Positions 36,401 to 49,201 of a stretch of 64,000 bases of DNA are shown piece after piece (position 1 is the stretch's first letter; the number at the start of each line of letters is the position of its first letter). A program made the position numbers and the translations under genes. Source of the DNA: Pseudisothecium myosuroides. Taxonomy: Eukaryota; Streptophyta; Bryopsida; Hypnales; Lembophyllaceae. The notes below the pieces were generated by a model. The model saw only the letters and a list, made by a program, of their open reading frames with translations. It did not search any database and was not told the DNA's origin. The stretch lies in contig OX637290.1 of assembly GCA_951799445.1 (NCBI GenBank), positions 5,582,501 to 5,646,500 of the forward strand, read 5' to 3'.

Positions 36401-36726
36401 AGATTCGAGACTGCTGCTGCTGCACTATCCGGGCCCAATTTAGTCGGGGCAGAATTCAACTCCTGATATTTGACGTTGCCATTGGAGCTTGCACCTGGCA
36501 GAGAGCAGCCACTGAGGTCGCTACTGACCAGGTGAAGGGATCCAAAAATTTGGTTCTGAAGAGAGCTTCCTATAATATTTTGAGAGTCCCAACTCTCCAG
36601 CATGCCTGGCATGCTGGGGTAACTCCCTAGCATTGCTGTTAAGATGTCAACGTTCTTGCTGGGCATCATCTTGTGTACCCTTATCGTATTGGCTTCGTAA
36701 TTATTATCCACCAGTGGAGAAATCAT
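33424..36726 (-). CDS. R2R3-MYB transcription factor of the MYB98/MYB64/MYB119 group, 734 aa, four exons
   Basis: Minus-strand exons 36726-35723, 35245-35119, 34852-34505 and 34149-33424 join in frame at GT-AG sites. The R2 repeat (about residues 324-375) starts [12 protein letters not shown] at the end of exon 1 and is completed by exon 2 ([20 protein letters not shown] through [14 protein letters not shown]). The R3 repeat in exon 3 reads [20 protein letters not shown], then [20 protein letters not shown] and HWNATMRRK. Regular Trp spacing shows two complete repeats that bind DNA. The IIKGQWT start and [13 protein letters not shown] are typical of the group that includes Arabidopsis MYB98, MYB64 and MYB119 and the liverwort female regulator FGMYB. 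The DNA-binding domain sits mid-protein after a long acidic, Ser-rich N-terminal region. The C-terminal exon has a Gln run and is Pro/Ser-rich. It is nuclear. A role in female gametophyte or sexual development is an inference from relatives. Confidence 0.93.
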
Positions 36727-39173
36727 GCTACAGACGCATGCATCACAACTCCCTCTACAACTGATCTTTTGATCTTTTGTGAAGCTATGACTAATAACAC
36801 TCTCTATAACTATCTAGCCTTTCCCATAGCAATTCTCGAACCCAAGCTCGCCAAAACGGGAAAGTCCATCTATCAATCTACTACTAAGAGACCAACCATG
36901 TTCTCAATGACAGACCTCGCCCATCAGTGATTTCTATTGTGGCTATACAGTCCCAATTCCAACCTTCAATTAAACCAGTGGCCAAAAATATCCCTTCTGC
37001 GCAGCCACAAAAGAAATTACTGCCTCTCATTGTTTCTGTAAACGGACCCCTCAAACTCACTGCACTAGTGACATTCCAAGCACTAGGCAAGGATGATGAT
37101 GAATCGTACTCTCGTGTGTCTAATGCAACTAAAATAGAGAATAGTATCTTGCAGAAAAAGGGGAAAAGATCAGCATGAGCTTGGCGCCACTGAAGAAAGC
37201 CGAGCCTGGGTAGCCGAAAGAAAAGGGCAAGCCGATTTTATCACGTCAACGAACCCAGCCTGAGACCATGAATTCAAAGACCTGAAGTGTTAACGCAAAC
37301 GTCTTCACAACAACAAACGTGCTCCAGCACAGGTACTCGTGTCAAACCTCCGAACGATTTAGGTCAGGAACAAACTCACACACGCTGACCAGATCATCGT
37401 GCCCCTAGATAATCAGACGCTCCATTGATTTTCCAAAGCTTGTCACCGCATCCTTCTAGCACCCCTAGTTAGTGATCCCCTCCACAAACAATCAATTTAA
37501 AGAGAAAGCCCTCCGAGCGCCGCCTGCTCGTCACCGCCTTCTCTAGCTAGCCTCTACGGCGTAGAAGAGTAGACACTCGACAAGCATAAATTTGAGTACT
37601 AAGGGAAACCGACATAAATAACCCCATGCAAGATTTTTTACGTTGGTACGACGCACGGCTCTCCCTCATCTGACTCTCCTTCCTCACCACAATAATAGTA
37701 CCCCGCTTGCTCTTCCTCCCCACCTCTTCTGAACCCCACCCTACAAGGACTACTGCTGCTGCTGATCCTCTCCATAACCAGAATACCAAGGTCAGCAATA
37801 GTACCCTTGTTCTGTATCACCTCCTCCACACCCCACCCTACTACTAGTGTTGCTGTTGATTCTCTTCATCACCAGTGGAGCTTCTTTCTTCTAAGGGTCA
37901 TCAGTAGTGTCACAAAAGGCTACTTCCCGGCAAACAAAAAAACCAAAAAAGTCCTTGACAACACGAGTATTAATTGACTGTCTGGCTCTCTGTCAAATTC
38001 AATCCATGGAATAGCGAGCACCACTGATCCTTTTGACTCTCTGCTTGCTCTTGTGCATGAAATTCTTGGGCTTGAATGTTGCCTGCAATTGAAGGTGCCT
38101 GGCTATGGAGCGTCGTCCTCTTTCAGACTTGCAACGGGACTCCATCTCAAGTCTCTCGCTATCAAAAAGGACTGCAAGAGGGAGTGTGGGCTGGTGCAAA
38201 AGAAGCGCCTTTGGTCCGGAGATAGCGCCGGACTCAGCAGCAGCCAGGCCAGGACGCACGTAGACCTCAGGTACCCATGTACCCATGTACCCCACGGGTA
38301 CATGAGTACGCTGCTCAAATCTAGTATTCTTCCAGGTTCTTTTCTTTTCTTCCTTATTTTTCCAACCACAGCTAGATTACTGGAATCACGCAACGAGGTG
38401 GGGAGCACTGGCCAGTCATTTGCATGACACGTGGTGGTGTTGATATGATGGAATTATCTCCATGTCATCACTAAGATTCCAGTTCACTCCATTTTAATTG
38501 TATTTTTGCTGAAAGTAGCATTGACACGTCATCAAAGGGGTGGTTTGTAACCTCTTGGAATGTGATGTGGAAATTCAACAGAAAGTCTGGCGTACGGTAG
38601 AAAGGGAGGGATACTCCAAACCGCCACTTTTCGTAGTGGATTGGTGAAATTTTTTATGTTTTCTCATTGGCAAGTGATAGGAGATTCCAATGTACTAAAG
38701 AACACATCATTTGGATTGCAAAAGTTTTGTAGAGTCTAAAGTTTTTTTGGCAAAGTTTCTATAACAGTTTCTTCAAGAATAGGTATAAATTGAATTAGGA
38801 GACGTACACTTTGTGATCATCTCAGCAAGTGGCGCTTTTAGGCACCTAGCACATTTGGGTAGTATCTCTATCTAAATATTGGGGTTGATGGATGATTTCA
38901 AATTTTCATTATTCATTAGAGTTAATTGTAAAGTTGTCCTGTGTTTGTGAACCTGTGTCAAAGGAAGGTTTAACTAAGAATAGAACAAAACAAACACGGC
39001 ACCAAACTCAATTAGACCTAAGTTTGGGTGTTCTAGGGAGTTTGATCATGTGTTTTTCCAAACTCCGGCTTCTGGTTCCGCTTTGTACACACTTTACAAT
39101 TAACTTTATTATCATTATCATTTTTATTAGACCATTTTGATAGGTAGTTTTGAGTTTGAAAATAGGTCAATAA
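36727..39173. promoter_or_regulatory. Upstream region of the MYB gene
   Basis: This 2.4-kb stretch is less AT-rich than the distant spacers up to about 38.4 kb, so it likely holds the MYB promoter and 5' UTR. It includes a diverged duplication of a ccccaccctac...ctgctgctg block (about 37727 and 37819) and a perfect palindrome at 38284-38304. Frames at 37999-38427 on both strands overlap each other and show no domain. I cannot place a transcription start. Confidence 0.4.
38284..38304. promoter_or_regulatory. Perfect palindrome CATGTACCC-cac-GGGTACATG
   Basis: Nine-base arms with a 3-bp spacer are embedded in a run of gtacccat words. It lies about 1.6 kb upstream of the MYB start codon. It could be a dimeric factor site or a small repeat product. 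GTAC cores are bound by plant SBP-box proteins, but no test is possible here. Confidence 0.4.
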
Positions 39174-39175
39174 TA

Positions 39176-40475
39176 CTACCTCCGTCCCAAAATAATCTTC
39201 CTGTTGGACAAAACATTCTAGATTAAGGCAAAAAAGAACATTTTAAAAACTTGTTGGGTGATTGCAAGAAACACTTCACCTTTTTTTTGTCCCCTTGACC
39301 TTGGACAGGTAGTTTTTTGCTCATAACTTTTGCATCGTTTGTCCATCTTCTATGAAACTTGAAATGAAGGTACATGTGGTAGTTGCAGATGTTGAGTAAT
39401 TTTTTGGGTTTTTTTAAAATTATTTTACTATTTTTAAACTGCCCCCAATTGGATGTCTACCTTGGCCATTTTGAAGGTTTTTAGTACTATTTTTTTGCTC
39501 AAAATTCCGAATTTGAAGCTCAAAATTGGTATACTAGGACTTCTACTAAAGTTACACAAGATTACCAAAGATTTTCTAAAAATAGTTAATTTTCCATCTT
39601 CCACATGTGCTCAAAGTGCACTACCTTTGCGTAAGTGTAGAGAATACAATTTTATTTTCCCAATAGTGAAAATTGGTGAAAATGAGCACCTATAAGTTAG
39701 TAAAAATGTCTTTTTTTTTGAGAATTTTTTGAATTTTTTTACTATTTTTTAAGAATTAAATTCCAAATTGTCTATTTTCTTGCATTTTTCAACCGTCTTT
39801 GACCGTGCATAACTCTTAGAGATAAAAATTTTTAGGTCTGAATTTTTGCACATATCATTTTTTTAATTCTTTACACATTATCCATATTTTATTTTATTTA
39901 AAAAAAATTTATTCCAAAATCCACAAACAGGAGTGAAATGGCCGTTTTGAGCCAAAATCGGCAGGTGTTTCTTGCAACTACCCTGCTTTGTGCTATAAGT
40001 AGAGTTTGGTGTACTCCTAGCATTCTAGAAACTTTGAGTTTAAAAGTCCTTTTTGAAATGTAGTTTTTGGAATATTGAAAAGTAGAATTTCTTGGGCATA
40101 TTCAAAGATCACCAATGGTCAATTAATTGTTGAAAGTGAGGTCATCATTTTGTAGGCATTTAGTATATGCCTAAGCCCATGTGTGGCCTTGTATTCCAGC
40201 TCCAAAAGCTTCATCTCCTTCAATTGGGCAATATTCAAAGAGATGCAAAAAATACGAACAAATAGTGTTGACTGACCCCATTAATCATTTTATTTATCTT
40301 TTGACTAATGATTGCATGAATGGAGGGGGACCTACTACTCGAAGTTGTTTTGTTGGTCCCCAAGAGCAATCAAAAGTCAAATTTGACCAATTCGCAAGTC
40401 ACAAACTACAACAGGAAGATCATTTTGGGACAAAAAATGATGGCCAACATGAAGATCATTTTGGGACGGAGGGAG
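39176..40475. mobile_element. Stowaway-like (Tc1/mariner) element, 1.3 kb
   Basis: The left end CTACCTCCGTCCCAAAATAA and the right end, in reverse complement, CTCCCTCCGTCCCAAAATGA are inverted repeats that continue for about 34 bp (ATCTTC-TGTTGG). TA flanks both ends (39174-39175, 40476-40477). CTCCCTCCGTCCC is the classic Stowaway terminus. The interior is AT-rich with no transposase, and unusually long for a MITE. Confidence 0.87.
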
Positions 40476-40486
40476 TACTATTTTAA

Positions 40487-40985
40487 CCCCTAAAGTTCTA
40501 TGACTATGTTTTCATCCAAAATGCTCCAAAACTGCCATTTCTAGTACAAGTACCAAATTTTTGAAAAAAACTTTTTTTGACATATGAAACCATAGGATCT
40601 TGTAGTATGTTGACTTGAAAACACGTGGTAAAAATTTCAGAAATTTCCACCGTGGATTGCAAGATATAAGCATTCAAATTCACTAAAATCATTTTTTTGA
40701 CCCTGCGAAAAACAAGGCAGCTGCACTTCACAAGCTCACTTTTCTATGAAAAAATGTCCAAAATGGTGGTGCTTCTTTGGATTCTTTTTCCTAGACAAGT
40801 TGACTACATGTTTGAAAATTTTCATTTCATTTGGAATTGTACAACATATAGGAAAAAAATAGTTGTAGAAAGAAGTAGAAAATGATTCAAAATACTAAAT
40901 TGTTAAGAATTTAATTATAGAATTGAAAAATGTCAATTCCAATGGTTATAATGTTGTTATAAACAATCTGCATCCTATGATATTA
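40487..40985. mobile_element. TTAA-type MITE, copy 3, truncated
   Basis: It starts TTAA|CCCCTAAAGTTCTATGAC, ten bases beyond the Stowaway element. It is similar to the 56.3-kb copy for about 490 bp (gactatgttttcatc; ataggatcttgtag; ccaatggttataatgttgt). The right end was not found, so it is truncated or interrupted. Confidence 0.6.
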
Positions 40986-41820
40986 TTTTTTTTGTCTTCG
41001 TGATTAGCGGCACAAGAAAACCTTCCTCATGCAAATGCTATTAATTTGAAAATAAAGAATTCTCGTGTATACTATTTTTTAGATTCATTGAAATTCATAG
41101 AGTAAGAGAGACATCATCTTCAAGTCAGTATTTTATGTTTTTGATCAATGCAATTTTTTGTTTGCTTTGACGCAGATATGGTTGGCATTAGCTCGGAGAG
41201 GGCAATTAAATGAAAAAAGAAAGTCTCATGGAATTCATACTATTTTTGCGGAAAGTTTGCTCCGCATAGTTAGAATGAACTTTATGTAAAAAAGTCATGT
41301 TATTTATAGAAGGGTTGGGCACAGAGTCCACTTCCAAATGAGAAAAGGGCGGATGACCATGTTTTCTATCTAGTAGTCTGGGGTTTGTTTTGGAAATATT
41401 GCAATGCTAAGAACTTAAGAGTACGGAGATAGAAGGAAATGCGTCACTCAAGTGCAATGTGGTCTTCGACGCACCGACCTACGTGAATCTCTTTCCCTTG
41501 AATATTTGCCATCGGTCATCAAAGGAAGAGGTTCATAGTCTTTATATGAACTTGGGAAATGGCCTTTGTAATTGAAACAAAGGCGAAGCCGTTTTTTCTC
41601 TGTGTCAGTCTTTGAAGCTATAGGTGTTATACACATTTGAGTTCCTTAAATGCTACTAACCTGTAAAGTGGCACATCGATTGTTTGGAAACATTAAATTA
41701 TTTCATCTTTACGTCTCCCTTTCCGATAGTACATGCACGACTTAAAGAGAGAGAGAGAGTGCAATGTGGTCAAACGTGGATACGTAGGCTGTATTCTAGG
41801 AAAGACAGAACAGGTGTTAG

Positions 41821-42796
41821 GGGTGATTGCATGAAAGACTGGTCAATTATTGTCACACTTTAGCAAGACGAGGTTTTCCTGTACTATAACTTTTGAATTA
41901 AGATCCCAATGCCAAAAACAAAAAAGCTATTTCTAGATATCTTGATTGTAATTATATCCCTTATTTTTCAAAAAAATTAAAAAATCATTTAATATTTAAA
42001 ATTCAATTTTTCTAATTTTTCAATTTTTCAAATTTAGGGTTTTTGAATACGATTGAGCCGCTTAAATTAATGATTTTCAGTTGAAATTTCTATGGTACAT
42101 TTCTATAGTAAGCAGACATGTTCCTACCAAAGGACGTCTAAAAATACATTATTTTATGTCCTCCACATCTGTGCAAAGAGGCCTCCCTTGCGCGCGCAGT
42201 TGTGAACTATAGAAATGGTTTTGACCTCATTTTTGTGGTTGAAACTCATCACTAGGAAGTCCCCCAAAATGGCCAATTTTTATTTTTTTTTATAATTGTT
42301 TTTCCTATTTATTACAAATTAAAATGTCAAAGTATGTATTTTTTGGGACATATTCTTGGACATAGAATTGTGGCGAAAAAAGACATACTTTGACTTTTTT
42401 TTCTATTATTCACAACTACGCGCGCAAGGGAGGCCTCTTTGCACAGACGTGGAGGACATAAAATAATGTATTTTTAGATTTCCTTTGGTAGGAACATGTC
42501 TGCCTACTATAGAAATGTACCATAGAAATTTCAACTGAAAATCATTAATTTTAAACCGCTCAATAGTATTCAAAACCTCTAAACTTGAAAGTGTGACAAA
42601 TTAGATAAATTGAACTTTAAATATTAAATGATTTTTTAATTTTTTTGAAAAATAAGGATTACAATTGCAATCAAGACATCTAGACATTCTATTTTTTGTT
42701 TTTGGCATTGGATTCATAATTCAAAAGTTATTGCAAAAGACAACACTAGTTTTGCCAACGTGGAACAAAATCGACCAGTCTTTCATGCAATCACCC
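41821..42796. mobile_element. Foldback element with inverted arms of about 400 bp
   Basis: GGGTGATTGCATGAAAGACT at 41821 and its reverse complement ending at 42796 begin arms that stay similar for roughly 400 bp, including gcgcgcaagggaggcctc near the centre. The remaining loop holds a smaller inverted repeat (gtcaaagtatgtattttt / aaagacatactttgac). TTAG flanks both ends (41817-41820, 42797-42800), which is compatible with a TTA duplication plus one base, as in PIF/Harbinger, or a 4-bp one. No coding. Transcripts would form a long hairpin. Confidence 0.85.
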
Positions 42797-43396
42797 TTAG
42801 GCAGATGCTGGCTACTTAGGCAATGTAATGAGGTGTATATAATTGGGTGCCGCCTTCTGGAGTGGACAACCGTGCATGCAATCAGTGTTTTTAAATTGGG
42901 CCTCATAAGGCCCAAATGCCTCAAAAAAATGGGTTGCATCAAGCCTATAGGAAAATTTTGAAGAAAAATTGGATGATAATGCCAAATTGCTCCAATTTTT
43001 TTAAAAATTTTGGATGAAATTGCCAATTTTAAATGAAACTCATCCAAATATGTGGATGAAAAGATAGTTCTATCCAAAATATAGATGAATACTAAAATAT
43101 TTGGCTACATCATTTTCTTGTATGTTGTCACTTCAGCACTTTTCCAAAAGAAACAAAAAAAAACTTGCATGTAATTAATGCATGGTATAAAATTAGACTT
43201 GTAGTATCACTCATGGCCGCACTAGTTTGGACAACTTCATGATGTAAAGAAAAGTTGTTGATTTTGACAGCTGCAGGGGAAATAGGTCGCAATGCTTCGG
43301 AGGTTCCATGCCCGCTGGACAAGGAATTACTAGTACCTTTGTTTGTCGTCGTGAATGTTGTGCAATTTGTAATGCTGTGCTTGCTGTGTACTTTAG
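42797..43396. other. Intergenic
   Basis: AT-rich spacer. From about 43230 the composition becomes coding-like and may hold a 5' part of the next relic, for instance around 43260-43400. No start can be justified. Confidence 0.45.
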
Positions 43397-46300
43397 TTGG
43401 AAGTGCATCATAATGTCAAACGTGGTATACGTGAAGTTTTTGCAGCAGGGGTGGAAGATGGAGGAACCCCTGATTGTCAAATTGCCGCAAGGTTCGTTCT
43501 AGATAAATGGAGACGACATTATATAGAGGACTTCCTCATCGTCAGAAAGCATTGTCTACACATCGTTCTCGGAAAATACACTTATAGGAGGAAGAGGGTG
43601 GTCGACAGTCCTTTTTCGATAGGAAGAAGGGAAAATTGTGTTTGACCAGGTAAGTCTTTGAATGCACGTGCATGTTGTTAATTTTTAGAGAATTCAGAAT
43701 TTCTATCCTATTCATTTTTGGTGCACCTTTTGAGTAGCCCATGAGTTCGTGTTTGACTCATGCACTCATGGGAAGCTTCAGGTGTCGATAGAGGACATAG
43801 AGCACAAAATGGACTTCAACTTAGGCAGTTGCTCTGATGCTCTGTCTGACCCTTACTTTGAACCACAAGTTGACCATCGTCAACAACACAACTTCAATGT
43901 CACTAATGAGGTGCTGGAAAGGCAGTTCAATCAGCCCAGTTGTCCGTCGTTGGAAATAGCAGGTCCACAAGAAGGTTGTCAGAGCATCTCGTCTCTCTCG
44001 TATGCACAAGTTCAAAAGATGGTCATAAAGGCGTTGTTTCTGTCCACAGCCTCTTTGGTTGGTTTTTGTTCAGGTGTGCTTCATTATGCGGGAAAAGCTT
44101 CAATTGGATTGCCCGTGATCAATACTCCAGACCCAGGTCAAGCCAGCACTTGGAGTGAACTGACATACCGGAAGGCTGAAGCAATAAGGAACAAAAAGCC
44201 AAACATGATGAGAACGTCTGCGGGGGAGGAGTCCAATTCACAAGAGGATTTTCCTATGCCGCAGAATGCCACTCCTGAACAAAGAGCTCTGTGCACACGA
44301 AGGCTTAACAGATGGCGTGCCAAAAAGGTAAGAGACTCAACAACTAACCGGAAGGCTATGAAAAAATTTCCATACATCATCCACGTTGATGGTTCTAGAA
44401 GACCAAGAGGCATTCACCGACATAAATGGAAAGCTACTGTGAGAGGGCAATGTAGTCGCTTGGACCCTGGTGAGGACAATATGATTCACCATCCCAAGAG
44501 TGTTGTCGACAGTGTTTGCCATGCACTGGAAAAAGAGTGGGAGTTTGAAGGATTTTCTCACAAGGCCAGGGAAATGTTTGAAATGTCTGCCACAAAATGC
44601 ATGCGCAACAAAAAAATGCAACTGAAATACAAGTGTCAGAAGAATGTGGATGGACCTAAACCGGACACCGTAAGAGACATACTTGGCAAAGATTGTTGAC
44701 TTGACCAAGAAGTCATTGAAAGAGCAAGCAGCAGGTACTTCAAGTGATTGGCCATAGAAAGGGAAAAATATGGGCTACGAAGACGTCATGCAGAGAGGTG
44801 AATTGACTTGTGAGTATCAGGTAAGTATCAATCGAGTGTAGAAGGCTATATAAAATATGGCCTTTCTAATTCAGTTCTAAAGTAGTGCATATGTTATATT
44901 TTGAAATTTATTAATTTTATGTCAGCGGTGTCATGTGTTTGTTCAAGATTATCACCCATTAGTTCATTTTAAAAGTGAGTGAAATATTTTTTAAACTGTT
45001 TTAGTTATAAACTTGGGTCATCGGGTTATACATGTGCATATCAATGTATGTAGCATTTGGTACCTACTCCATGAAACTATTTCTTGGACGTGCATTGGGT
45101 CAATGAAGATTACGTGAATGTTGAAGATAGAAGAATTCAAGAACGTGCCCGTACAACAACATAGAACTCATTCAATCATGTATTCCATTATGACATGATG
45201 ATGAACTTCCAAAAACACATTCTGCTCTCTTGTATTACATAATGTCCCATACGAAAGGTGATGAAGAATTATGAATATTTGAAATAACTGAAATTGAATG
45301 AGCATATACAATATGAAATATTGTACATGGGCAGTTTGGTAAAGTGTTGGCATTTCAATCACCATTTTTTAATGTATTTATTGTTGTGAAGCACTCTTGA
45401 CCTTCCTTGAAATTTTAAAAGTGAATCTTCATTCAGTCAAAGTATTGTTTACAAAGAGTCTACAATTTTATACTTTTGAAGTTGATAATTTGTCGATGAA
45501 ACTTTTTTCTTGTTAACCGTCCCAGTTTGTGGACTGCAGTCTGGGAAAAATGGGAAGAAGCATGTTGACAAGTCAAGGACAAGAAGGCCTTGCTTGACAA
45601 GCTAGAGGACAATCACCCTTCTTTCACCACAGTGCATACAAAGGTTAGATATCAATGACTCGAACTTCAGATTTTATACCTGAATTGTGATGTTGCCTAA
45701 CTGATCAATTTTTTCTTTTAAATTTTTCTGTGGCAGGAAAGTGAAGATGAAAGCTTCAAAGAAATCCCAAAAGATTGTCCTTGGACTAGGGAGACTGCAG
45801 CATTAGAAGCTAATGTAGACGCTCAGATAAAAAATTTGAGAAGTCAACTGCGTTGGCTTGAAAATTCAAAGAAGGTAAGCAGTTGTGGTAGTGAATTGTG
45901 AGACCTTTGTAAGTTAAAAGCAATGAAGTCTGTTGCATGAATTCCTAATTAATGGATATTTCATGAGAATGTTTAATCCAGTAGCTCTGGCATGCCACTG
46001 GAATTGCCTGAACATGTGCATGCTGTGCAAGTGCACTGCTAGTTGCGGAGAGATTGCTAAGAAGTTAGGAAAATTTGAGTTCTAAATAGAATTGAATTAG
46101 AACCTAGCAATGTCATGAGCCTCATAACATGTGGCAATGATGGACTTTCCTCTGACAGTGCAGCCGCATCACGATGCGCTTGACAAGTTATGTGATGTGG
46201 CTCTTCAAGTAACGGAGAACAAAGGAACAGTGAGTGAAGTTTGTAGAGGTATGTGATAAGGAAATTGAATATGAATTCTATGGTGTCTTTTGGTTATTTA

Positions 46301-47340
46301 ATTGGAATTTGTGGACATCTTATCTCGTTAATCATTGTCTATTCCTTCTTTGAATAATACCAATTTTAAATGCCATGAAGGAAAACGTGACTCCCCGTGT
46401 TGTTTCTGGTGAGAAGGACTCAAAGATGTTTTCAAAAGACAAGGAAAAGCTGAGGGAAGTAATAGTGCAGGCAGATCCTGTAAAAGTAGGTAGGCAGCAT
46501 ATTCCTTCAGCGGATAAACATAAAGCAAGATGCAAAAGTGTACTTGTACAAGTTCCACAAGTAAACATAACTGAGGTGAGTAACTCAAGAAAGTCATGCA
46601 TAACTTCTTGAATGAGGTACAGGAATATGGGCAATTTCATTAAAATGACGGTATTCCAAGTGCTACTTTGACAATGTGACATTTTCAGCATGTAGGATAG
46701 GTATAGATTTTAGAAGGACCATTCTAAACCATCTAGGATAGATATAGATTTAGAATGGCCGTTTCAAATTTCTTTCATGTCATTATAAAATAATATCGTC
46801 ATTTCAATGAAATTGCCCATGAATATGAACTAGCAGCCTTGCAGTTTAACTGTTTGATTCCATGTCGTTCTTTTGTTCGTGAATTGGAAAACTATAGGGT
46901 TGCTAGGTCAAGTGGGATATGCAATTTTATTTTCCACATGTCCATCATAAAAAACTGTACCGCATGTGCAGTCTAAGTCGATGCACTTGTGGTTTATTGC
47001 GTACACGAAGATGTTGATGCAAATAAAGCATGTTTTGTGAATCATTGACCATGAGTATGGAATGCAATTACAAATGGGGAAAGAGATGGAATGCGGTGAT
47101 GTAATATTGATGGTTGCACTCGTTGAAGGTAAAGAGGAAGAGGTCGGCAAAGGAGTTCTAATGGATTTTGTAGGTTCAAAATTTGCTTGAAAAATTATAC
47201 CGAAGGAGTAGTGCATTGTTAAAGTAAATTCGTACACTGCAAGAGGAGGCTCTGAAGCTTGCCTTTTTCCAACAGGTTGGAAAGATCAAATGAAGGGCAA
47301 GATGGTTAGGGATGTTGATGGGCGAATCATTTTGTGGCCG
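43397..47340 (+). pseudogene. Multi-exon relic resembling CACTA (En/Spm) plant transposon proteins
   Basis: Plus-strand coding segments recur: 43397-43645, 43749-44696 (316 codons), about 45590-45640, 45735-45875, 46160-46245, 46375-46575, 47050-47230 and 47275-47338. Several end at good donors (aag|gtaagc, gag|gtgag) or begin after acceptors. The large segment has a basic region (RRPRGIHRHKWKATVRGQC) followed by CHALEKEWEFEGFSHKAREM, similar in style to plant transposase_24/En-Spm proteins. Pieces EEEVGKGVLMDFVG and MVRDVDGRIILWPDSLV resemble the C-terminal region of the same class. Stops between them (near 47170-47210) break it. I infer a decayed or partly domesticated transposon gene. A real host gene with short exons is the alternative. 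Confidence 0.45.
46629..46818. mobile_element. 190-bp MITE with GGGCAATTTCATT ends, copy 1
   Basis: The left end GGGCAATTTCATTAAAATGA and the right end, in reverse complement, GGGCAATTTCATTGAAATGA are inverted repeats. Flanks are AGGAATAT and ATGAATAT, a 7-of-8 match suggesting an 8-bp hAT-type duplication. It lies within the relic gene, probably in an intron. A second copy is at 52.2 kb. Confidence 0.72.
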
Positions 47341-49153
47341 GATTCTCTGGTCCACATATGACGGTCAAAGAGGCAAGATTTCATCAGCCACTGCGACTCA
47401 TGCAATTCAACTACGGCCACAACACTGTTTACGTAATGCAAATAAGACTACAGATAGCAAGTACATACATAGAATGTGTTTGTGTTTTACGTCAAGAGTA
47501 CATGCTTACAAACTATTGGACAGCATGTACCAGTTTCCAGTGGTAGTGTGAGGATACAAATGTAGAGTATATTTGAAATTATCTTTGTTTTCAAGCATGG
47601 AGAATTTGAGGAGCAGTAAACTCAGTGAAGCGCGAGGCACATTGCAGTTCACAAAGTACATAGTGCGAGACATAGTGTCACTTAGGTGGGACATGGGAAA
47701 GGAATGTTTCTCGGACCACATTATAATACGGCAATTGCTGCTTTCAAAGTGGATATGAATAAAAAAAATTCTCCTTGTAATATTTGTACATCGCAACACT
47801 ATATTGGTTTGCTCAAAAATGGAATATGAAGGCTTCAGAAGAATTCTTTTGGAATATACCATAGGATTATTGACATAGAGGTGCTTTGATTTGTTGAATC
47901 TGTCATTTCAAATATCATGTTCCTTTATAAATTCAAGTTAATTTAAACACCGATTGGAAGAAAAAATTGCAGGATGCACTGCAAAAGCACGAGTCCAAAC
48001 ATCTGTTGTTGGACAAGTGTCAATGCCCTGGACAATTGTGATAATTACATGGAATTTTAATAATTAAGTCTATGAGGTTTGGTGAAATTAAAAGACAATT
48101 AAATCTCTTTAAAAGACACGTTTATTACTTTCAACAATGTCTTTTCAAGCATGTCCTAGAGACAACATTTTAGGTAAAAATTACTTAAAAGACTTGCACT
48201 TTAAGTATGCATTTTTTGACTAAAAAACAGACTTAGAACACCCCTTCCTCTAGTAGTGCTAGCCCCTTTGGCCAGCAAATTCTGAATTTTGGAACTTGGT
48301 CTAAAGGCTGGATTCTGGATTCTCAACCCTTGCTTAAATCTGTGATAATAAAGGAAAAAGAAACCCACTATGCAAACACACTCTCATTCTCGTCGATCTT
48401 GAGCTCATAAAAAGGACACCAAAATTTGGTGTGATCTTGCAAATTTGGTGCAATCTTGCAATTCCTCCCATCTACTCAATCAAGCACAACCAACTTCATG
48501 ACTGTCCACACCACAAACCCTAGAATTTTAACCGAATACTCCTGCTCAAAGATCTTAAACGCTTTCTCTTCCAATGTTGAGACAAACTCACATGAGAGTT
48601 GAATTCAAGGCAATAGAATGAGGTTTCAGTAAACGTTGTACTAGCTTTGCAACGGAGACAGCACTTTCAAGAAGATGAGCACGTCACACCTTTGTCAACG
48701 AACGCGAGGACTTGAGCACCAAACACAAAATTTGAGCGCAAAATGGAAAGACTTGAGCGCCAAACCCTACAAATTGAGATTGTCCGCCACGAAGGTCAAC
48801 AACTGACAATTGTTTTTATAGTTTTTTTTTTTTTTTTTACATTTATAGTTTAAGTTTCCAATACATGGAGGGACCACACCACAGTATTGACCAAAAATGA
48901 TGTCCTTTTTTGGCATCCTTTGATCAATCAACGTTTTGCACTGTGCGCAAGTCTTTAACGATCAATAAAGAAACTTTCCAGCACATCAAACCAAATTTCA
49001 GTACTTTAGTACTAAAGTCCCTTCCTTAAAACAAACACATCTCTTGTAGTGTATAGCATCCTTGTCCACTATTTAAATTATTGTTTGGTGGTGCCTTCAA
49101 TTCATGGATTGATTGATGGAGAAGTACTATTGATTGCATTTGTTACTTTTGTT
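47341..49153. other. Intergenic
   Basis: No supported gene. Right-end-like CACTA termini (ctctagtagtg near 48253; cttgtagtg near 49034) hint at further decayed elements, but I found no left partners. Long T-runs occur near 48825-48838. Confidence 0.5.
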
Positions 49154-49190
49154 GTGTGGAATGTGTGGAATGTGTGGAATGTGTGGAATG
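49154..49190. repeat. Short 9-bp tandem repeat (tgtggaatg), about four copies
   Basis: The array ends about 10 bp before the acceptor of the kinase-like exon, where a pyrimidine tract is normally found. Confidence 0.9.
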
Positions 49191-49201
49191 GGTTTCCTTA
49201 G

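Noticed and set aside
42665..43077. Frames of 98 and 118 codons on opposite strands
   Set aside because: They fall largely in the arm of the foldback element and mirror each other.
48230..49045. Possible CACTA element suggested by ctctagtagtg and cttgtagtg
   Set aside because: Both are right-type ends; no left end with a matching 3-bp duplication was found.
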